Assembly (NCBI RefSeq): GCF_001420595.1
Contig: NZ_LJIX01000006.1
Location: 1,739,361 to 1,803,360 of the forward strand
Direction: 5' to 3'
Source: Cytobacillus solani
GTDB lineage: Bacteria; Bacillota; Bacilli; Bacillales; Cytobacillaceae
DNA length: 64,000 nucleotides
Position numbers and translations under genes: made by a program. Positions within the stretch are counted from its first letter, which is position 1. Every line of letters begins with the position of its first letter. Below are positions 1-9,845 of this stretch, one piece after another. Below the pieces are notes generated by a model. The model had not been told where the DNA came from and searched no databases. It saw only the letters and a program-made list of their open reading frames with translations.

Positions 1-55
1 TAAAGAATTTTTGCTTGTGCTTGTCAGTGGTGAGTAAGTAGGAACCTGCTCTTTC

Positions 56-445
56 TCATTGAAGTGGCGGAATATAGTGATTTAATCGGAGGATTCCGAT
101 GACATACTGGTAAAATAGTTCTTTTTCAGCAAAACTTGTAGAGGGTTTGATGTCGAGTTGGATCACTGTCTTTTGCAATTCTTCTGCAGCCTCCGCAAAG
201 AGATCAAAACGCTTGTTTGGTGTAACATTTGGATTAGGGATTCCCTCTCTGCAAATATATAATGGCTGAAAGTTGCCGGGATTTGTTGGATTTAAGACAA
301 CGACAAGGGAAGTCACCTTTTTATTGTTAATAGAAGTATGAAAAGCCATCATATGGCTGAGCCGAGATAGATTGGATTTTGCGATCTCAATTAATTCATA
401 TATATCAGAATAGCCCTCACCAATTTCAATAAACCGTTGTATCAA
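56..445 (-). CDS. YlbA-like conserved protein of unknown function
   Basis: A 129-residue protein of unknown function. It begins MIQRFIEIGEGYSDIYELIE and has no signal peptide, membrane segment or catalytic motif that I can recognise. It resembles a small Bacillaceae family that I associate with YlbA (DUF7147), which in B. subtilis sits at the start of the ylb cluster; that link is from memory and is moderate. The gene is divergent from the next gene at 668. Its start codon follows an AGGAGG-like sequence on the minus strand (about 449-456), which supports the start. Coding appears intact. Some family members have been labelled methylthioribose kinase in databases, but nothing here supports that. 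Confidence 0.6.
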   Translation of the reverse strand: MIQRFIEIGEGYSDIYELIEIAKSNLSRLSHMMAFHTSINNKKVTSLVVVLNPTNPGNFQPLYICREGIPNPNVTPNKRFDLFAEAAEELQKTVIQLDIKPSTSFAEKELFYQYVIGILRLNHYIPPLQ

Positions 446-667
446 ATTAATTTTCCTCCTCTGAATCGAAAAAAGTAGTTTTCCTCCTACTTTATCACTT
501 TCTACTTGAAATTTGAAGTATTATTAGTTGAGTGGCAATAGAATAAATTGTGATCTTCCTACGACAAAATGAAATGAATTTTGCTAATTTGTTTCAAATT
601 TTGTGTGACTGATGTCGAAGGATTTGATATTGTAAATGTAAAGGAAATATAGGTAAGGGGAATACCA
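446..667. other. divergent intergenic region, no gene
   Basis: This 222-bp AT-rich gap separates two divergent genes and must hold both promoters. I see a plausible Shine-Dalgarno (TAAGGGG) about 654-660 before the plus-strand gene at 668. No convincing -35/-10 pair or RNA structure could be picked out. Confidence 0.4.
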
Positions 668-2086
668 ATGTGGAGAACAGCTAGTTTATTATTTGTAGCT
701 CTGACAACAGCCATTGGAGGTATGTTGTCCATGCAATGGAAAGCATACTCAAAGCAAGAAAGCCAAATAGATCATAATGAAACAGTAACACAAGAGCTTA
801 CTGTACAATCTAGTGAAAAAGACCTGCGTATTTCACAGCGTATTACTGGTCTTACAAAAGAAAAAGAATATAAAGTTATCATTCCAAATGAACTTTTTCA
901 TTGGACATGTATAAAAGACAACGGAGATGTATGTGAATCTAAGGATGAAAATCCACAGACATTTTTACCAGATCAGAATACACTCATATTTCAATACACG
1001 ATTCCGATTCAAAAAGAAGATGCTTCCTTTTTTCTAAGCGAATGGACAGCAAGAATTTCGCAAGTTACGGTAAGAACGACAGATTTAGAGATCATTGATA
1101 CATACAGAAAAAAAGGTACTTGGATTGCAGGAGCACCTTTAAAGGGATTAAAGGAAATGGATTTAATTGATTATTATTTATTTAAAGGTGTTGGAGATGC
1201 ACCATCCTTGTATTGGGAGCCAACGTCCCTTCATAAAATTCAGAGAAATAATATTACTTATTATAGTGAACAATCGGTTAAGAAGAATCGTTTTCAATTT
1301 GATGAAATGGCAAACTTAAAAGGGTTTCCTAATTTATCTGTCGTTTTAACTGATCAGTCTGTTGAGAAAAGCGGCAATGGATTAATAATTACTTCTCCAG
1401 CCATTAAAGATGAAGATTTAAAGTGGAAGCTCGTTTACGATTACTATGAAACAAAATTTAAAGGTAATTCTGAGGAAGATAAATGGTTATTGGATGTCTT
1501 TACTTCTTATACAGTGAAACGAGAGTCTGGATTTGAGAAAAGCAGGGCCATTCTTGAAGAGTTAAATAAAATGTTGTCTGATGAAGAGTTGACTTATTTA
1601 TTCAATCGTGTGAACAATGAAACAGCTGAGATAACTGCTGAAAAGCTAGATGATTTCATCTATGATTTAAAGGGGCGGAATACCCGATTTTTTACCAAAA
1701 ATAAAAATGAATCAGTTGAATTTGTTCCATTTTATTATTATGACCCACGAAGTTTGATAATAAATGAAAAGGAACAGGAGGATGATATTGAAGCGATTTA
1801 TAAAGAAAATAAAATTCTTTATCCATTTATAGATACGATAAAAGGATTGGGATTTGAGGTTACAATGCTTCCAGATCATGAGGCAATACTAGTAATTAAG
1901 GATAAAAACAGTTATCGTTTTTACTTGAATCGTAATATTTTTATTTATAATGAAGAAGATTATGGATTATTGGAAAATCCACTAACAAATTTAAATGGAA
2001 AATATTATATTAGTAAACAATGGCTGCAGCAGTTATTTAAAGTTTCGATTGATGAAGGTGAAGAGGCCATTACGATATCTATGTAA
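668..2086 (+). CDS. membrane-anchored or exported protein with C-terminal stalk-like domain, function unknown
   Basis: I do not recognise this 472-residue protein as a named gene. Residues 1-25 form an N-terminal hydrophobic segment without a lipobox, so it is probably a signal anchor or signal peptide. The middle part (about 30-370) is hydrophilic and rich in Lys and Glu. The last ~95 residues, ending in a pattern of the type LNGKYYISKQWLQQLFKV, look like the copper-amine-oxidase-N-like 'stalk' fold found at the ends of many Firmicute surface proteins; this is inference. It occupies the position where B. subtilis has ylbB-ylbG, so ylbF and ylbG are not here. The gene is followed by a 22-bp palindrome. 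Confidence 0.7.
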   Translation: MWRTASLLFVALTTAIGGMLSMQWKAYSKQESQIDHNETVTQELTVQSSEKDLRISQRITGLTKEKEYKVIIPNELFHWTCIKDNGDVCESKDENPQTFLPDQNTLIFQYTIPIQKEDASFFLSEWTARISQVTVRTTDLEIIDTYRKKGTWIAGAPLKGLKEMDLIDYYLFKGVGDAPSLYWEPTSLHKIQRNNITYYSEQSVKKNRFQFDEMANLKGFPNLSVVLTDQSVEKSGNGLIITSPAIKDEDLKWKLVYDYYETKFKGNSEEDKWLLDVFTSYTVKRESGFEKSRAILEELNKMLSDEELTYLFNRVNNETAEITAEKLDDFIYDLKGRNTRFFTKNKNESVEFVPFYYYDPRSLIINEKEQEDDIEAIYKENKILYPFIDTIKGLGFEVTMLPDHEAILVIKDKNSYRFYLNRNIFIYNEEDYGLLENPLTNLNGKYYISKQWLQQLFKVSIDEGEEAITISM

Positions 2087-2096
2087 AAAAAGAAAA

Positions 2097-2124
2097 CCCT
2101 GCAGAAATTTCTGCAGGGTCCTTC
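2097..2124 (+). terminator. hairpin after the 472-aa gene
   Basis: CCCTGCAGAAA and TTTCTGCAGGG form a perfect 22-bp palindrome (2097-2118), 10 bases after the stop codon. The following bases (TCCTTCTAT) are only partly T-rich, so termination is likely but not certain. Confidence 0.55.
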
Positions 2125-2230
2125 TATATCCTATACTAGGATAGAAGGCAAAGGGAGAGGAGAAACCGGAGGAAGAACTTATGGGGAAACGTAAGTCTTC
2201 TCCGCGGTTGGCAACAACATCCTCGAATAG
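2121..2230 (+). ncRNA. ylbH leader-type structured RNA upstream of rsmD
   Basis: This non-coding stretch is highly structured and sits where B. subtilis has the ylbH leader, a conserved RNA motif of unknown ligand upstream of ylbH (rsmD). A first hairpin pairs CTTCTAT-ATCCTA with TAGGATAGAAG (2121-2147). A second long stem pairs GGAGGAAGAACTTATG (2168-2183) with CGTAAGTCTTCTCC (2190-2203), with two single-base bulges and a GGGGAAA loop. It is extended by AACCG/CGGTT (2164-2168 with 2205-2209). The assignment to the family rests on position and remembered sequence; the stems are visible directly. I see no obvious terminator that would make it a classical attenuator. Confidence 0.6.
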
Positions 2231-2379
2231 ATGCTGTTACTCACATTATTTCCATAATGAAAACGTATATACACGAGAATCAGATATTTTTCATATCGTT
2301 CAAATGTTTTCTATTTAAATCATTTGTGATAGGATAGGAAGGAAAAAATGATTAATGGAATGATGTGTGTGGTGATAAG

Positions 2380-3461
<1,082 letters not shown>

Positions 3462-3463
<2 letters not shown>

Positions 3464-3484
3464 CGAGCACATTATGTGCTCGTT
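3462..3484. terminator. palindrome between convergent coaD and ylbJ
   Basis: AACGAGCACAT-T-ATGTGCTCGTT is a perfect 11-bp stem overlapping the coaD stop codon. The T-tract is poor on both strands, but its position between convergent genes fits a bidirectional terminator. Confidence 0.6.
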
Positions 3485-3500
3485 CGTCATTGAAAAAGCT

Positions 3501-4718
3501 TTAAGAATGGATCCGAAATCTTTTTGCCAGAAGTAAGACATAAATAGCTAATGCAATAATAGTAATGATCGGTCCCGTTTCAACAATTAATGTGTACCAT
3601 TTTTGCATCCAGGAGCCTTCTTCAAAGATACCGACTGGTATAGCATTTGATGGCTGCTCTTTATTGTAGAAACGTTCAAATAAGGGGTTCCACAGGATGG
3701 CTGCATAAAATGCTGCAAAAAAGCCGTGAAAGATTCGTGCGATAAAAAAAGGCTTGAAATCAATATCTGTTTGTGCGAGTATGCTTGCAACCTGTGCTTG
3801 AACACTAAAGCCGCTAAAAGCCAAGATAAAGCTTGTAATAACAGCCTGCTGCATGAATGTAGCTTGCTGAACCTGACTGGTCATTTGGCTTCCAAGGGTA
3901 ATTTCAAATATTCCTGAAATAAAAGGAATGCTTAACTCAACTGGCAAATGAAGTGCAGATAATATATACTCTAAAGCTTTAGCTAGAAGGCCAGTTATAC
4001 CGACGTGGAAAAGGAGTTTATTTAAAACTGAAAAAAGGATGATGAATCCTCCAATCATTAGTAATGTTTTTATTGAAGACATGACTGCATCTCCAAGAAG
4101 CTTGCCGATCGGCCGGTTATCATTAATTCTTGTTCGATGAAGTGCTGAAAAAGCTGCTCTTAAGGATGGCTTTCTTTTTTTCTCTTTTTTTGTTTCTTCC
4201 TGTTTCCTGCCGTAAAATCTCATAAGAAGGCCAACGGAGAAATTTCCAAGATAATGAGCGATTGCGAGAATAATACCGAGCTGAGCGTTATGAAAAAAAC
4301 CAACAGATACTGCGCCAAAAATAAACAGCGGATTTGAACAGTTTGTAAAAGAAACGAGGCGTTCGGCTTCAATTTTTGTCAACTGGCCTTCTTGTCTAAG
4401 TCTTGCTGTTAATTTTGCTCCAGCGGGATAGCCGCTAGCCATGCCCATCGCCCATGCAAAGCCGCCAACTCCTGGAACTCTAAATAATGGCCTCATAAGT
4501 GGTTCCAGAAGAACGCCAATAAATTTCACAACCCCAAAACCAATAAGCATTTCGGATACAATGAAAAATGGCAAAAGCGAGGGGAATACAATTTCCCACC
4601 ACATATTAAGCCCTCTTATGGAAGCATCTACAGACTCTTGAGGAAATGAGATGAGCGAAATTGCCATCAAAGTAACAGTTAATGCAAGGATGATTGTTTT
4701 TAATTTAGAACGAAACAC
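3501..4718 (-). CDS. ylbJ: sporulation integral membrane protein YlbJ
   Basis: YlbJ is a polytopic membrane protein of the nucleoside-recognition (Gate) domain family, needed for spore formation in B. subtilis. The 405-residue product has about eight hydrophobic segments and the family signature around LRQEGQLTKIEAERLVSFTNCSNPLF is visible in pieces, including NPLFIFG. I chose the GTG at 4718 because a GAGGGAGG Shine-Dalgarno (plus-strand 4725-4732) sits 6 bases before it; a TTG at 4736 is upstream of that site. The gene is divergent from ylbK. In B. subtilis it belongs to the mother-cell SigE regulon; I did not find a clear SigE promoter here. Confidence 0.93.
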   Translation of the reverse strand: MFRSKLKTIILALTVTLMAISLISFPQESVDASIRGLNMWWEIVFPSLLPFFIVSEMLIGFGVVKFIGVLLEPLMRPLFRVPGVGGFAWAMGMASGYPAGAKLTARLRQEGQLTKIEAERLVSFTNCSNPLFIFGAVSVGFFHNAQLGIILAIAHYLGNFSVGLLMRFYGRKQEETKKEKKRKPSLRAAFSALHRTRINDNRPIGKLLGDAVMSSIKTLLMIGGFIILFSVLNKLLFHVGITGLLAKALEYILSALHLPVELSIPFISGIFEITLGSQMTSQVQQATFMQQAVITSFILAFSGFSVQAQVASILAQTDIDFKPFFIARIFHGFFAAFYAAILWNPLFERFYNKEQPSNAIPVGIFEEGSWMQKWYTLIVETGPIITIIALAIYVLLLAKRFRIHS

Positions 4719-4912
4719 ATGCAGAGCCTCCCTCAAAAGGTGAACTTACAATGAAAATAGATTTTAAGATAAAATGCTACTATAATATAAACGAAATATA
4801 GAATTAGCCTGTCATACTTGTCCTCATATAAATCAATATACTCATAGAATGAAAAAAAAGACCATAAGATTGAACATGGTCATTGATTTGTATATATAAA
4901 GGGGGTATTCTT

Positions 4913-5713
4913 TTGTGTCGGCCGAAGATTGGCTTGGCTTTAGGCTCAGGTGGTGCGAGGGGATTTGCCCACTTGGGGGCAATTAAAGTACTTAAGGAAG
5001 AAGGAATCCCCATTGATTTAATTGCTGGCAGCAGTATGGGTGCGATGGTTGGCTGTTTTTATGGTGCTGGTTTGGATATTGATCGTTTATATAAATTATC
5101 GAAAGCCTTTAAAAGAAAATATTATCTGGACTTTACAATCCCTCGAATGGGGTTTATTGCAGGAACAAAGGTTAAAGAACTGATTCGTATTTTCACTCAC
5201 GGAAAAATGCTTGAACAGCTGGATATTCCTGTTCAAGTGGTAGCCACAGATCTAATGACAGGTGAAAAGGTTATATTTGATAAAGGACCAATTGCCGATG
5301 CGGTACGAGCAAGTATCTCTATTCCAGGAATTTTCGTTCCGGAGAAATTAAATGGACGTCTATTAGTAGATGGAGCAGTGGTTGACAGGGTTCCTGTTTC
5401 CGTCGTGAAGGATATGGGTGCTGATATTGTCATTGCAATAGATGTATCCCAAGTGAAAACCAATACTGAAATCACATCGATATATGACGTCATTATGCAA
5501 AGTCTTGATATCATGCAGATGGAATTAGTCACTTATAGAGCAGTAGATTCTGATATAATGATTCGTCCGAGTGTTGAAATGTATAGTTCAAGAGCTTTTA
5601 CAAATATTGATGAAATTATCCTTATTGGGGAACAAGAAACAAGGAAGCAAATAAGTTCAATAAAAAAAATAATTAAAGAGTGGAAGGGGCTTAAAGACGT
5701 AAATGAGAAATAA
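4913..5713 (+). CDS. ylbK: patatin-like phospholipase family protein YlbK
   Basis: A bacterial patatin-like serine hydrolase of 266 residues, predicted cytoplasmic or membrane-associated; its physiological substrate is unknown. The oxyanion-hole motif GSGGARG (about 10-16), the nucleophile elbow G39-S-S41-M-G43 and the catalytic DGA beginning at Asp153 are all present, so the Ser-Asp dyad is intact. The start is the TTG at 4913, eight bases after AGGGGG (4900-4905); a TTG at 4883 lies upstream of that site and adds unconserved residues. The 3' end overlaps ylbL by 11 bases, indicating coupled translation. Confidence 0.92.
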   Translation: MCRPKIGLALGSGGARGFAHLGAIKVLKEEGIPIDLIAGSSMGAMVGCFYGAGLDIDRLYKLSKAFKRKYYLDFTIPRMGFIAGTKVKELIRIFTHGKMLEQLDIPVQVVATDLMTGEKVIFDKGPIADAVRASISIPGIFVPEKLNGRLLVDGAVVDRVPVSVVKDMGADIVIAIDVSQVKTNTEITSIYDVIMQSLDIMQMELVTYRAVDSDIMIRPSVEMYSSRAFTNIDEIILIGEQETRKQISSIKKIIKEWKGLKDVNEK

Positions 5714-6719
5714 ATACTTTATACGTTCCTTTATTATCGCAGCAATTATTGTCCTAATAAGTTCATTTTATTACCTTCCCTTCTACGTTTCAAAGCCTGG
5801 AATGGCCAAGGAGCTTGAGCCGATTATTGAAGTCGAGAATGGGTTTGATGAACAAGGAAGTTTTATGTTAACTACTGTAAGGATGGGAAGAGCAAACATT
5901 TATTCATACGCAATTGCAAAGCTTAGTAAGTATCAGGAAATCTTCCCGATAAAGGCTATTCGAAATGAAAATGAGACAGATAAAGAATATAATGTACGTC
6001 AGCTTCATTTAATGGCGACATCGAAATTAGCAGCAATTGAGACTGCATATAAGAAAGCAGGTATTCCTATTGATTATGACTATAATGGTGTTTTTGTACT
6101 AAATGTGATGCCGGGGATGCCTGCAGAAGGAAAACTAGAAGCAGGTGATCGGATTTTTAAAGTTGACGGGAATGAGTTCGAGTCTTCAGAGCAGTTTATA
6201 CAATATGTATCAGGGAAAAGTGTGGGGGATGAAGTAACTTTTGCAATTGACCGGTATGAAGAGATCCAAGAGGTAAAACTCCCTTTAGAGCGATTGAAAG
6301 AGACAGGGAAAGTAGGAGTGGGCATTTCACTAGTCGATGATAAGGACATCGTCGTTGATCCAACGGTAACAATTAATAGCGAGGATATCGGCGGACCTTC
6401 AGCTGGTTTCATGTTTTCATTGGAAATCTATAATCAATTAACAGAAGAGGATTTAACGAGAGGATATCCAATAGCAGGTACTGGTACGATTGATTTGAAT
6501 GGTAATATTGGCCCAATAGGAGGAATTGAACAAAAAATTATCGCGGCAGATAAAGCGGGTGCTGAAATCTTTTTTGCGCCGAATGAAAAAGGTGCTTCCG
6601 ACTCCAACTATAGAGCAGCTGTAAAAACAGCAAAAGATATAAAAACTAAAATGAAAATTATTCCTGTGGATACCTTTGATGAGGCAATATCATATCTTAA
6701 GAATTTAAAAGCAAAATAG
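5703..6719 (+). CDS. ylbL: SepM/YlbL-type membrane-anchored PDZ and Lon-like serine protease
   Basis: YlbL is a membrane-anchored protease; in B. subtilis it has been linked to turnover of the division inhibitor YneA after DNA damage. The 338-residue protein has one N-terminal membrane segment (about 7-28), a PDZ domain around residues 130-200 (FVLNVMPGMPAEGKLEAGD) and a C-terminal Lon-type (S16) protease domain. The Ser-Lys dyad is visible as Ser233 in GGPSAGF and Lys278 in GGIEQK. It starts inside the end of ylbK. It is followed directly by a strong bidirectional terminator that overlaps its stop codon. Confidence 0.93.
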   Translation: MRNKYFIRSFIIAAIIVLISSFYYLPFYVSKPGMAKELEPIIEVENGFDEQGSFMLTTVRMGRANIYSYAIAKLSKYQEIFPIKAIRNENETDKEYNVRQLHLMATSKLAAIETAYKKAGIPIDYDYNGVFVLNVMPGMPAEGKLEAGDRIFKVDGNEFESSEQFIQYVSGKSVGDEVTFAIDRYEEIQEVKLPLERLKETGKVGVGISLVDDKDIVVDPTVTINSEDIGGPSAGFMFSLEIYNQLTEEDLTRGYPIAGTGTIDLNGNIGPIGGIEQKIIAADKAGAEIFFAPNEKGASDSNYRAAVKTAKDIKTKMKIIPVDTFDEAISYLKNLKAK

Positions 6720-6742
6720 CGGCATGATGTCCGCTATTTTGC
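6711..6742. terminator. bidirectional terminator between ylbL and ylbM
   Basis: GCAAAATAGCGG and CCGCTATTTTGC form a perfect 12-bp stem with loop CATGATGT. The A-rich and T-rich arms serve both convergent genes. The stop codon of ylbL lies in the left arm. Confidence 0.9.
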
Positions 6743-7951
6743 AACTATGATTGGCGGCTGCTTGAATTCTGTTTCAAGCAGTTTTTTTTGACTGGAGCCA
6801 GATGCACCCATAGCGTAAATTCTAGACGCCTTAATATCCAGTAAAAGCTGTCTGTTCTTAGCAGCAGAAACTTTGGAGATCATTGGAAGAGCAAAGTCTG
6901 TTTTATATTTATTTAAATATTCTCTCCCAGTAGTTGTCATACCTAAGAGCCTTAGGTATGAGGCTTTATCTTCCTTCATAAGCATTTCTTTTTTAGTTGT
7001 ATTCGTAAGGATATGGACACAAGTCCGTTGCAGTCTTGTCCACGTATACCGTTTTGTTTTAAGCTTTTCCATAAATTGAAGGAAGCTTTCAGATTCCAGT
7101 GCGGAGGATAGGATTCGATTCTCTAGTCCTTCTTCTACTTCATAGATATTTTTTAGCTGTTCAGGTGTCATTTGGATAAGACGAAACTTTAAATAGGGCC
7201 AGTAAAGCTCCCAGTCATGGAAAAGCCCGTATTGCTCCTTATATTCAAGGAGCCCTCCATATGTTGTCTCAGGTACGTATTGACGTATTGACTGGAGTTG
7301 TCCATCTACTGAGAAAAGAGCCTTCCTGATGCTTGTGGCACTTGCAATCGTTTCAGATGCAAAGTGTGGATCATGGTAATTTGCATTTTTTCTTGTAACA
7401 GTGAAAATTTTTATAGATGCTTGCATTGCATTCGCTGCTTTTATGTATTGGTAGCCTAAGATATTATTAGGCTTTGACAAATCAATTAAATCATTGGCCG
7501 GAGAAAGTGTATGATAGGCTAATGATGTCGCTTTCGGGTAGCTGTTTCCTTTTTCTAAAAAATATTTTACTTGCTGTTGGTAAGTCTCATTATGTTGCTT
7601 CAAAAATGTTTCAGTTTTATTAAAGCTATCCATACTGCCTGATTCGCTTCCGAAACAAAGGGACTGGCATCCTGCAGCTTCAAGAATGGAAACAGCACCG
7701 CTTGCAAATGTATTTGCCTGCTGGGTAGCAAACACATAAGGAAGTTCAAATACAATATCAACGCCAGCATTCAAAGCCATTTCAGTCCTTTTCCATTTCG
7801 ATACAATTGCAGGCTCTCCTCGCTGAAGAAAGTTCCCGCTCATAACAGCGATAACAACATCAGCGTTTGCTGTTTTTCTTGCCTCTTCAATATGAAAGGC
7901 ATGTCCATTATGAAATGGATTATATTCCACAATTACACCAACAGCATTCAT
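6734..7951 (-). CDS. tmcAL: tRNA(Met) cytidine acetate ligase TmcAL (YlbM)
   Basis: TmcAL (YlbM) uses ATP and acetate to make N4-acetylcytidine at the wobble position of elongator tRNA(Met). The 405-residue protein is full length. Its N terminus has the nucleotidyltransferase signature GVIVEYNPFHNGHAFHIEEA (residues 5-24) with the HxGH motif. The ATG at 7951 is preceded by an AGGAG-type site on the minus strand. Genes in this locus are convergent, with ylbL on one side, and the 3' end shares the terminator at 6711-6742. The call is secure at family level; the tRNA specificity is inferred from B. subtilis. Confidence 0.95.
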   Translation of the reverse strand: MNAVGVIVEYNPFHNGHAFHIEEARKTANADVVIAVMSGNFLQRGEPAIVSKWKRTEMALNAGVDIVFELPYVFATQQANTFASGAVSILEAAGCQSLCFGSESGSMDSFNKTETFLKQHNETYQQQVKYFLEKGNSYPKATSLAYHTLSPANDLIDLSKPNNILGYQYIKAANAMQASIKIFTVTRKNANYHDPHFASETIASATSIRKALFSVDGQLQSIRQYVPETTYGGLLEYKEQYGLFHDWELYWPYLKFRLIQMTPEQLKNIYEVEEGLENRILSSALESESFLQFMEKLKTKRYTWTRLQRTCVHILTNTTKKEMLMKEDKASYLRLLGMTTTGREYLNKYKTDFALPMISKVSAAKNRQLLLDIKASRIYAMGASGSSQKKLLETEFKQPPIIVAK

Positions 7952-8126
7952 ATTAATTTCTCCTTTCCATTTCGTTTAAAAGTGGGAAATCATGAGAAAA
8001 CTAAGCAAATAAGCTAAAAATAGGTTATAATTAGCTGATAATGCTCACATTATACTGTAAAGAAAAAATATTGACAAATAATTATATGACAGCTATAATT
8101 ACCTTTGTTGCCTTGGGGTGATTCGT

Positions 8127-8651
8127 ATGAAATGGACTTTAAGTCAGTTACAAAAACATCGAAGCAAGGATTTTCCGTTTGATGAAATTGTCAATGTAGA
8201 TGAGATCAAAACCATTGATCCAACGATCAGGGATGCTTCATCAATGCATATAACGGGTCGAGCAGATATTGACTCTGCTAAGGTGACTTTTCATTTAAAA
8301 ATTAACGGTCACTTAATACTTCCTTGTTCTCGTACTTTAGTTGACGTAAAATTCCCAATTAATGTGGAAACAACAGAAACTTTCCTCTTAAAGGATCTGG
8401 ACTATGAAACCGAAGAGGAGGTTCATCGGGTAAAGGGGGAAGTGATTGACCTAATGCCGGTCATTCATGAGATCTTAATACTTGAGGTTCCCATGCAAGT
8501 GTTCTGCACCGATAGCAGTGAAGAAGGAGCTCCACAATCCGGAAAGGATTGGGAGGTTATTCAAGAGCGAGACAAAGAGGAAAGAATTGATCCTCGTCTT
8601 GCGGGACTTGCTCAATTTTTTGATCAAAATGATCCTTCTTCTGACTCATAA
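8127..8651 (+). CDS. ylbN: YceD/DUF177 family protein YlbN, upstream partner of rpmF
   Basis: A 174-residue protein of the YceD (DUF177) family, which is nearly always encoded just before rpmF; members have been linked to 23S rRNA or ribosome maturation in other organisms, but the Bacillus role is not established. It begins MKWTLSQLQKHRSKDFPFDE. The ATG at 8127 follows GGGGTGA (8115-8121); a GTG at 8118 lies inside that site and is rejected. The family's acidic C terminus (DPRLAGLAQFFDQND) is present. It is spaced 77 bases from rpmF and probably co-transcribed. Confidence 0.93.
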   Translation: MKWTLSQLQKHRSKDFPFDEIVNVDEIKTIDPTIRDASSMHITGRADIDSAKVTFHLKINGHLILPCSRTLVDVKFPINVETTETFLLKDLDYETEEEVHRVKGEVIDLMPVIHEILILEVPMQVFCTDSSEEGAPQSGKDWEVIQERDKEERIDPRLAGLAQFFDQNDPSSDS

Positions 8652-8728
8652 GAGCGGAAGAAAACAAGTAACTATTTGAAGAATCCAGCATGATCTGGCC
8701 TTCATAACTTTTTAAGGAGGTGGGAAGA

Positions 8729-8902
8729 ATGGCTGTACCTTTTAGAAGAACTTCTAAAACTGCAAAGAGAAAACGTCGTACCCATTTTAAATTACAGGTA
8801 CCTGGTATGGTATCATGCCCAAACTGTGGTGAAATGAAACTTGCTCACCGCGTATGTAAAGCTTGCGGAACATACAAAGGAAAAGAAGTTGTTAATAACT
8901 AA
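8729..8902 (+). CDS. rpmF: 50S ribosomal protein L32
   Basis: L32 is a small zinc-ribbon protein of the large ribosomal subunit. The 57-residue product begins [19 protein letters not shown] and carries both Cys pairs, CPNC and CKAC, so this is the zinc-binding (C+) form. The ATG at 8729 follows an excellent AAGGAGGTG (8714-8722). A strong terminator follows at 8917. Confidence 0.98.
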   Translation: MAVPFRRTSKTAKRKRRTHFKLQVPGMVSCPNCGEMKLAHRVCKACGTYKGKEVVNN

Positions 8903-8916
8903 TTTCCAACTGACAT

Positions 8917-8950
8917 AAAAAGCACAAGAACATAATGTTCTTGTGCTTTT
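8917..8950 (+). terminator. terminator after rpmF
   Basis: A-rich stem AAAAGCACAAGAACAT pairs with ATGTTCTTGTGCTTTT (16 bp, tiny loop), ending in a T-run. It ends the ylbN-rpmF unit. Confidence 0.92.
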
Positions 8951-8995
8951 GTCGTTTTGTTATTATATACATAAAATCAGGTAAGGGAGATTTTC

Positions 8996-9751
8996 ATGAA
9001 ACCATATGTGTTAGAAGTACATGAGAACGGATTGGCAGTCTTTACAGTTAATAGACCTGAGAAGAGAAATGCCATAAATTATGAAGTAATGGATGGGCTA
9101 GGAGAAGCACTGAAAGTGGCAGTGGAAGATCGAATTAAAGCGTTAGTTATAACTGGTGCAGGTGACAGGGCATTTTGTTCAGGAGGAGATTTATCTTCCT
9201 TTCACCAATTAAAAACCGAAGATGAGGCATTTGAGATGTTAGACCGAATGTCTGAGCTACTAGTTCGACTGTTTTTCTTACCAAAACCAACTGTCGCACT
9301 GCTGAATGGTATTGCTGTTGGAGGAGGCTGTGAACTTGCTTCTGCTTGTGACTTTCGGATTGCAAGGAAGGATGTCAAGGCTGGCTTTATTCAAGGGACA
9401 CTCGCAATCACTACAGGCTGGGGCGGCGGAACCTTCCTTTCTGAAAGGCTGTCTCCTGCAAATGCAATGAAAATGCTAATGGAGGCTCGTTTGTATAGTA
9501 GTGATGAATTAAAAGAAATGGGCTTTTTCCAATCGTTATATACTGGTGATCCACTAGAAAGCTGCCAATCCTTTTTAAATAAAATGCTAGTACTAGAAGG
9601 GGATGTATTAAAATCTTATAAAAGGATGTTTATAAGAAAATGGACAGAAACAAGAGTGGAGGAAAGAGTGAAGCAGGAGGTCAGAAATTGTGCGATATTG
9701 TGGGAAGGGGAAGCTCATCATAAGCAAGTAGATAAATTTTTGAAAAAGTAA
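8996..9751 (+). CDS. enoyl-CoA hydratase/isomerase family protein
   Basis: A 251-residue crotonase-fold protein, likely acting on an acyl-CoA thioester; substrate unknown. The oxyanion-hole segments are visible as GDRAFCSGGDLSSF (about 57-70) and NGIAVGGGCELASACDFRIA (about 104-123). In classical enoyl-CoA hydratases a Glu follows the second glycine-rich loop; here GGGCEL supplies Glu at that position, while the second catalytic Glu cannot be placed with confidence. The start follows TAAGGGAG (8981-8988). B. subtilis lacks a gene at this position; some other Bacillaceae have one. It is not in an operon with the carboxylase genes 1.5 kb downstream but may share the same metabolism. Confidence 0.85.
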   Translation: MKPYVLEVHENGLAVFTVNRPEKRNAINYEVMDGLGEALKVAVEDRIKALVITGAGDRAFCSGGDLSSFHQLKTEDEAFEMLDRMSELLVRLFFLPKPTVALLNGIAVGGGCELASACDFRIARKDVKAGFIQGTLAITTGWGGGTFLSERLSPANAMKMLMEARLYSSDELKEMGFFQSLYTGDPLESCQSFLNKMLVLEGDVLKSYKRMFIRKWTETRVEERVKQEVRNCAILWEGEAHHKQVDKFLKK

Positions 9752-9845
9752 AAACAAAGATAATTGTGAAGTTTCAAACAGGATATCATTCTATCTTTTC
9801 TAGCATAAGCATATTATTAATAAAAAACACTAGGAGGATGAACTG

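Noticed and set aside
613-619. TGTCGAA, a perfect Spo0A box core, upstream of the gene at 668
   Set aside because: A single 7-base match is expected several times by chance in 64 kb, and the neighbouring gene has no known link to Spo0A.
8482-8679. 65-codon frame overlapping the end of ylbN
   Set aside because: It lies in another frame of ylbN, with no Shine-Dalgarno and no family resemblance.
9782-9811. SigE-like promoter before ylbO (GATATCA - 15 bp - CATAAGCA)
   Set aside because: The -10 agrees with the consensus only in CATA; too weak to report as a feature although sporulation expression of ylbO is expected.
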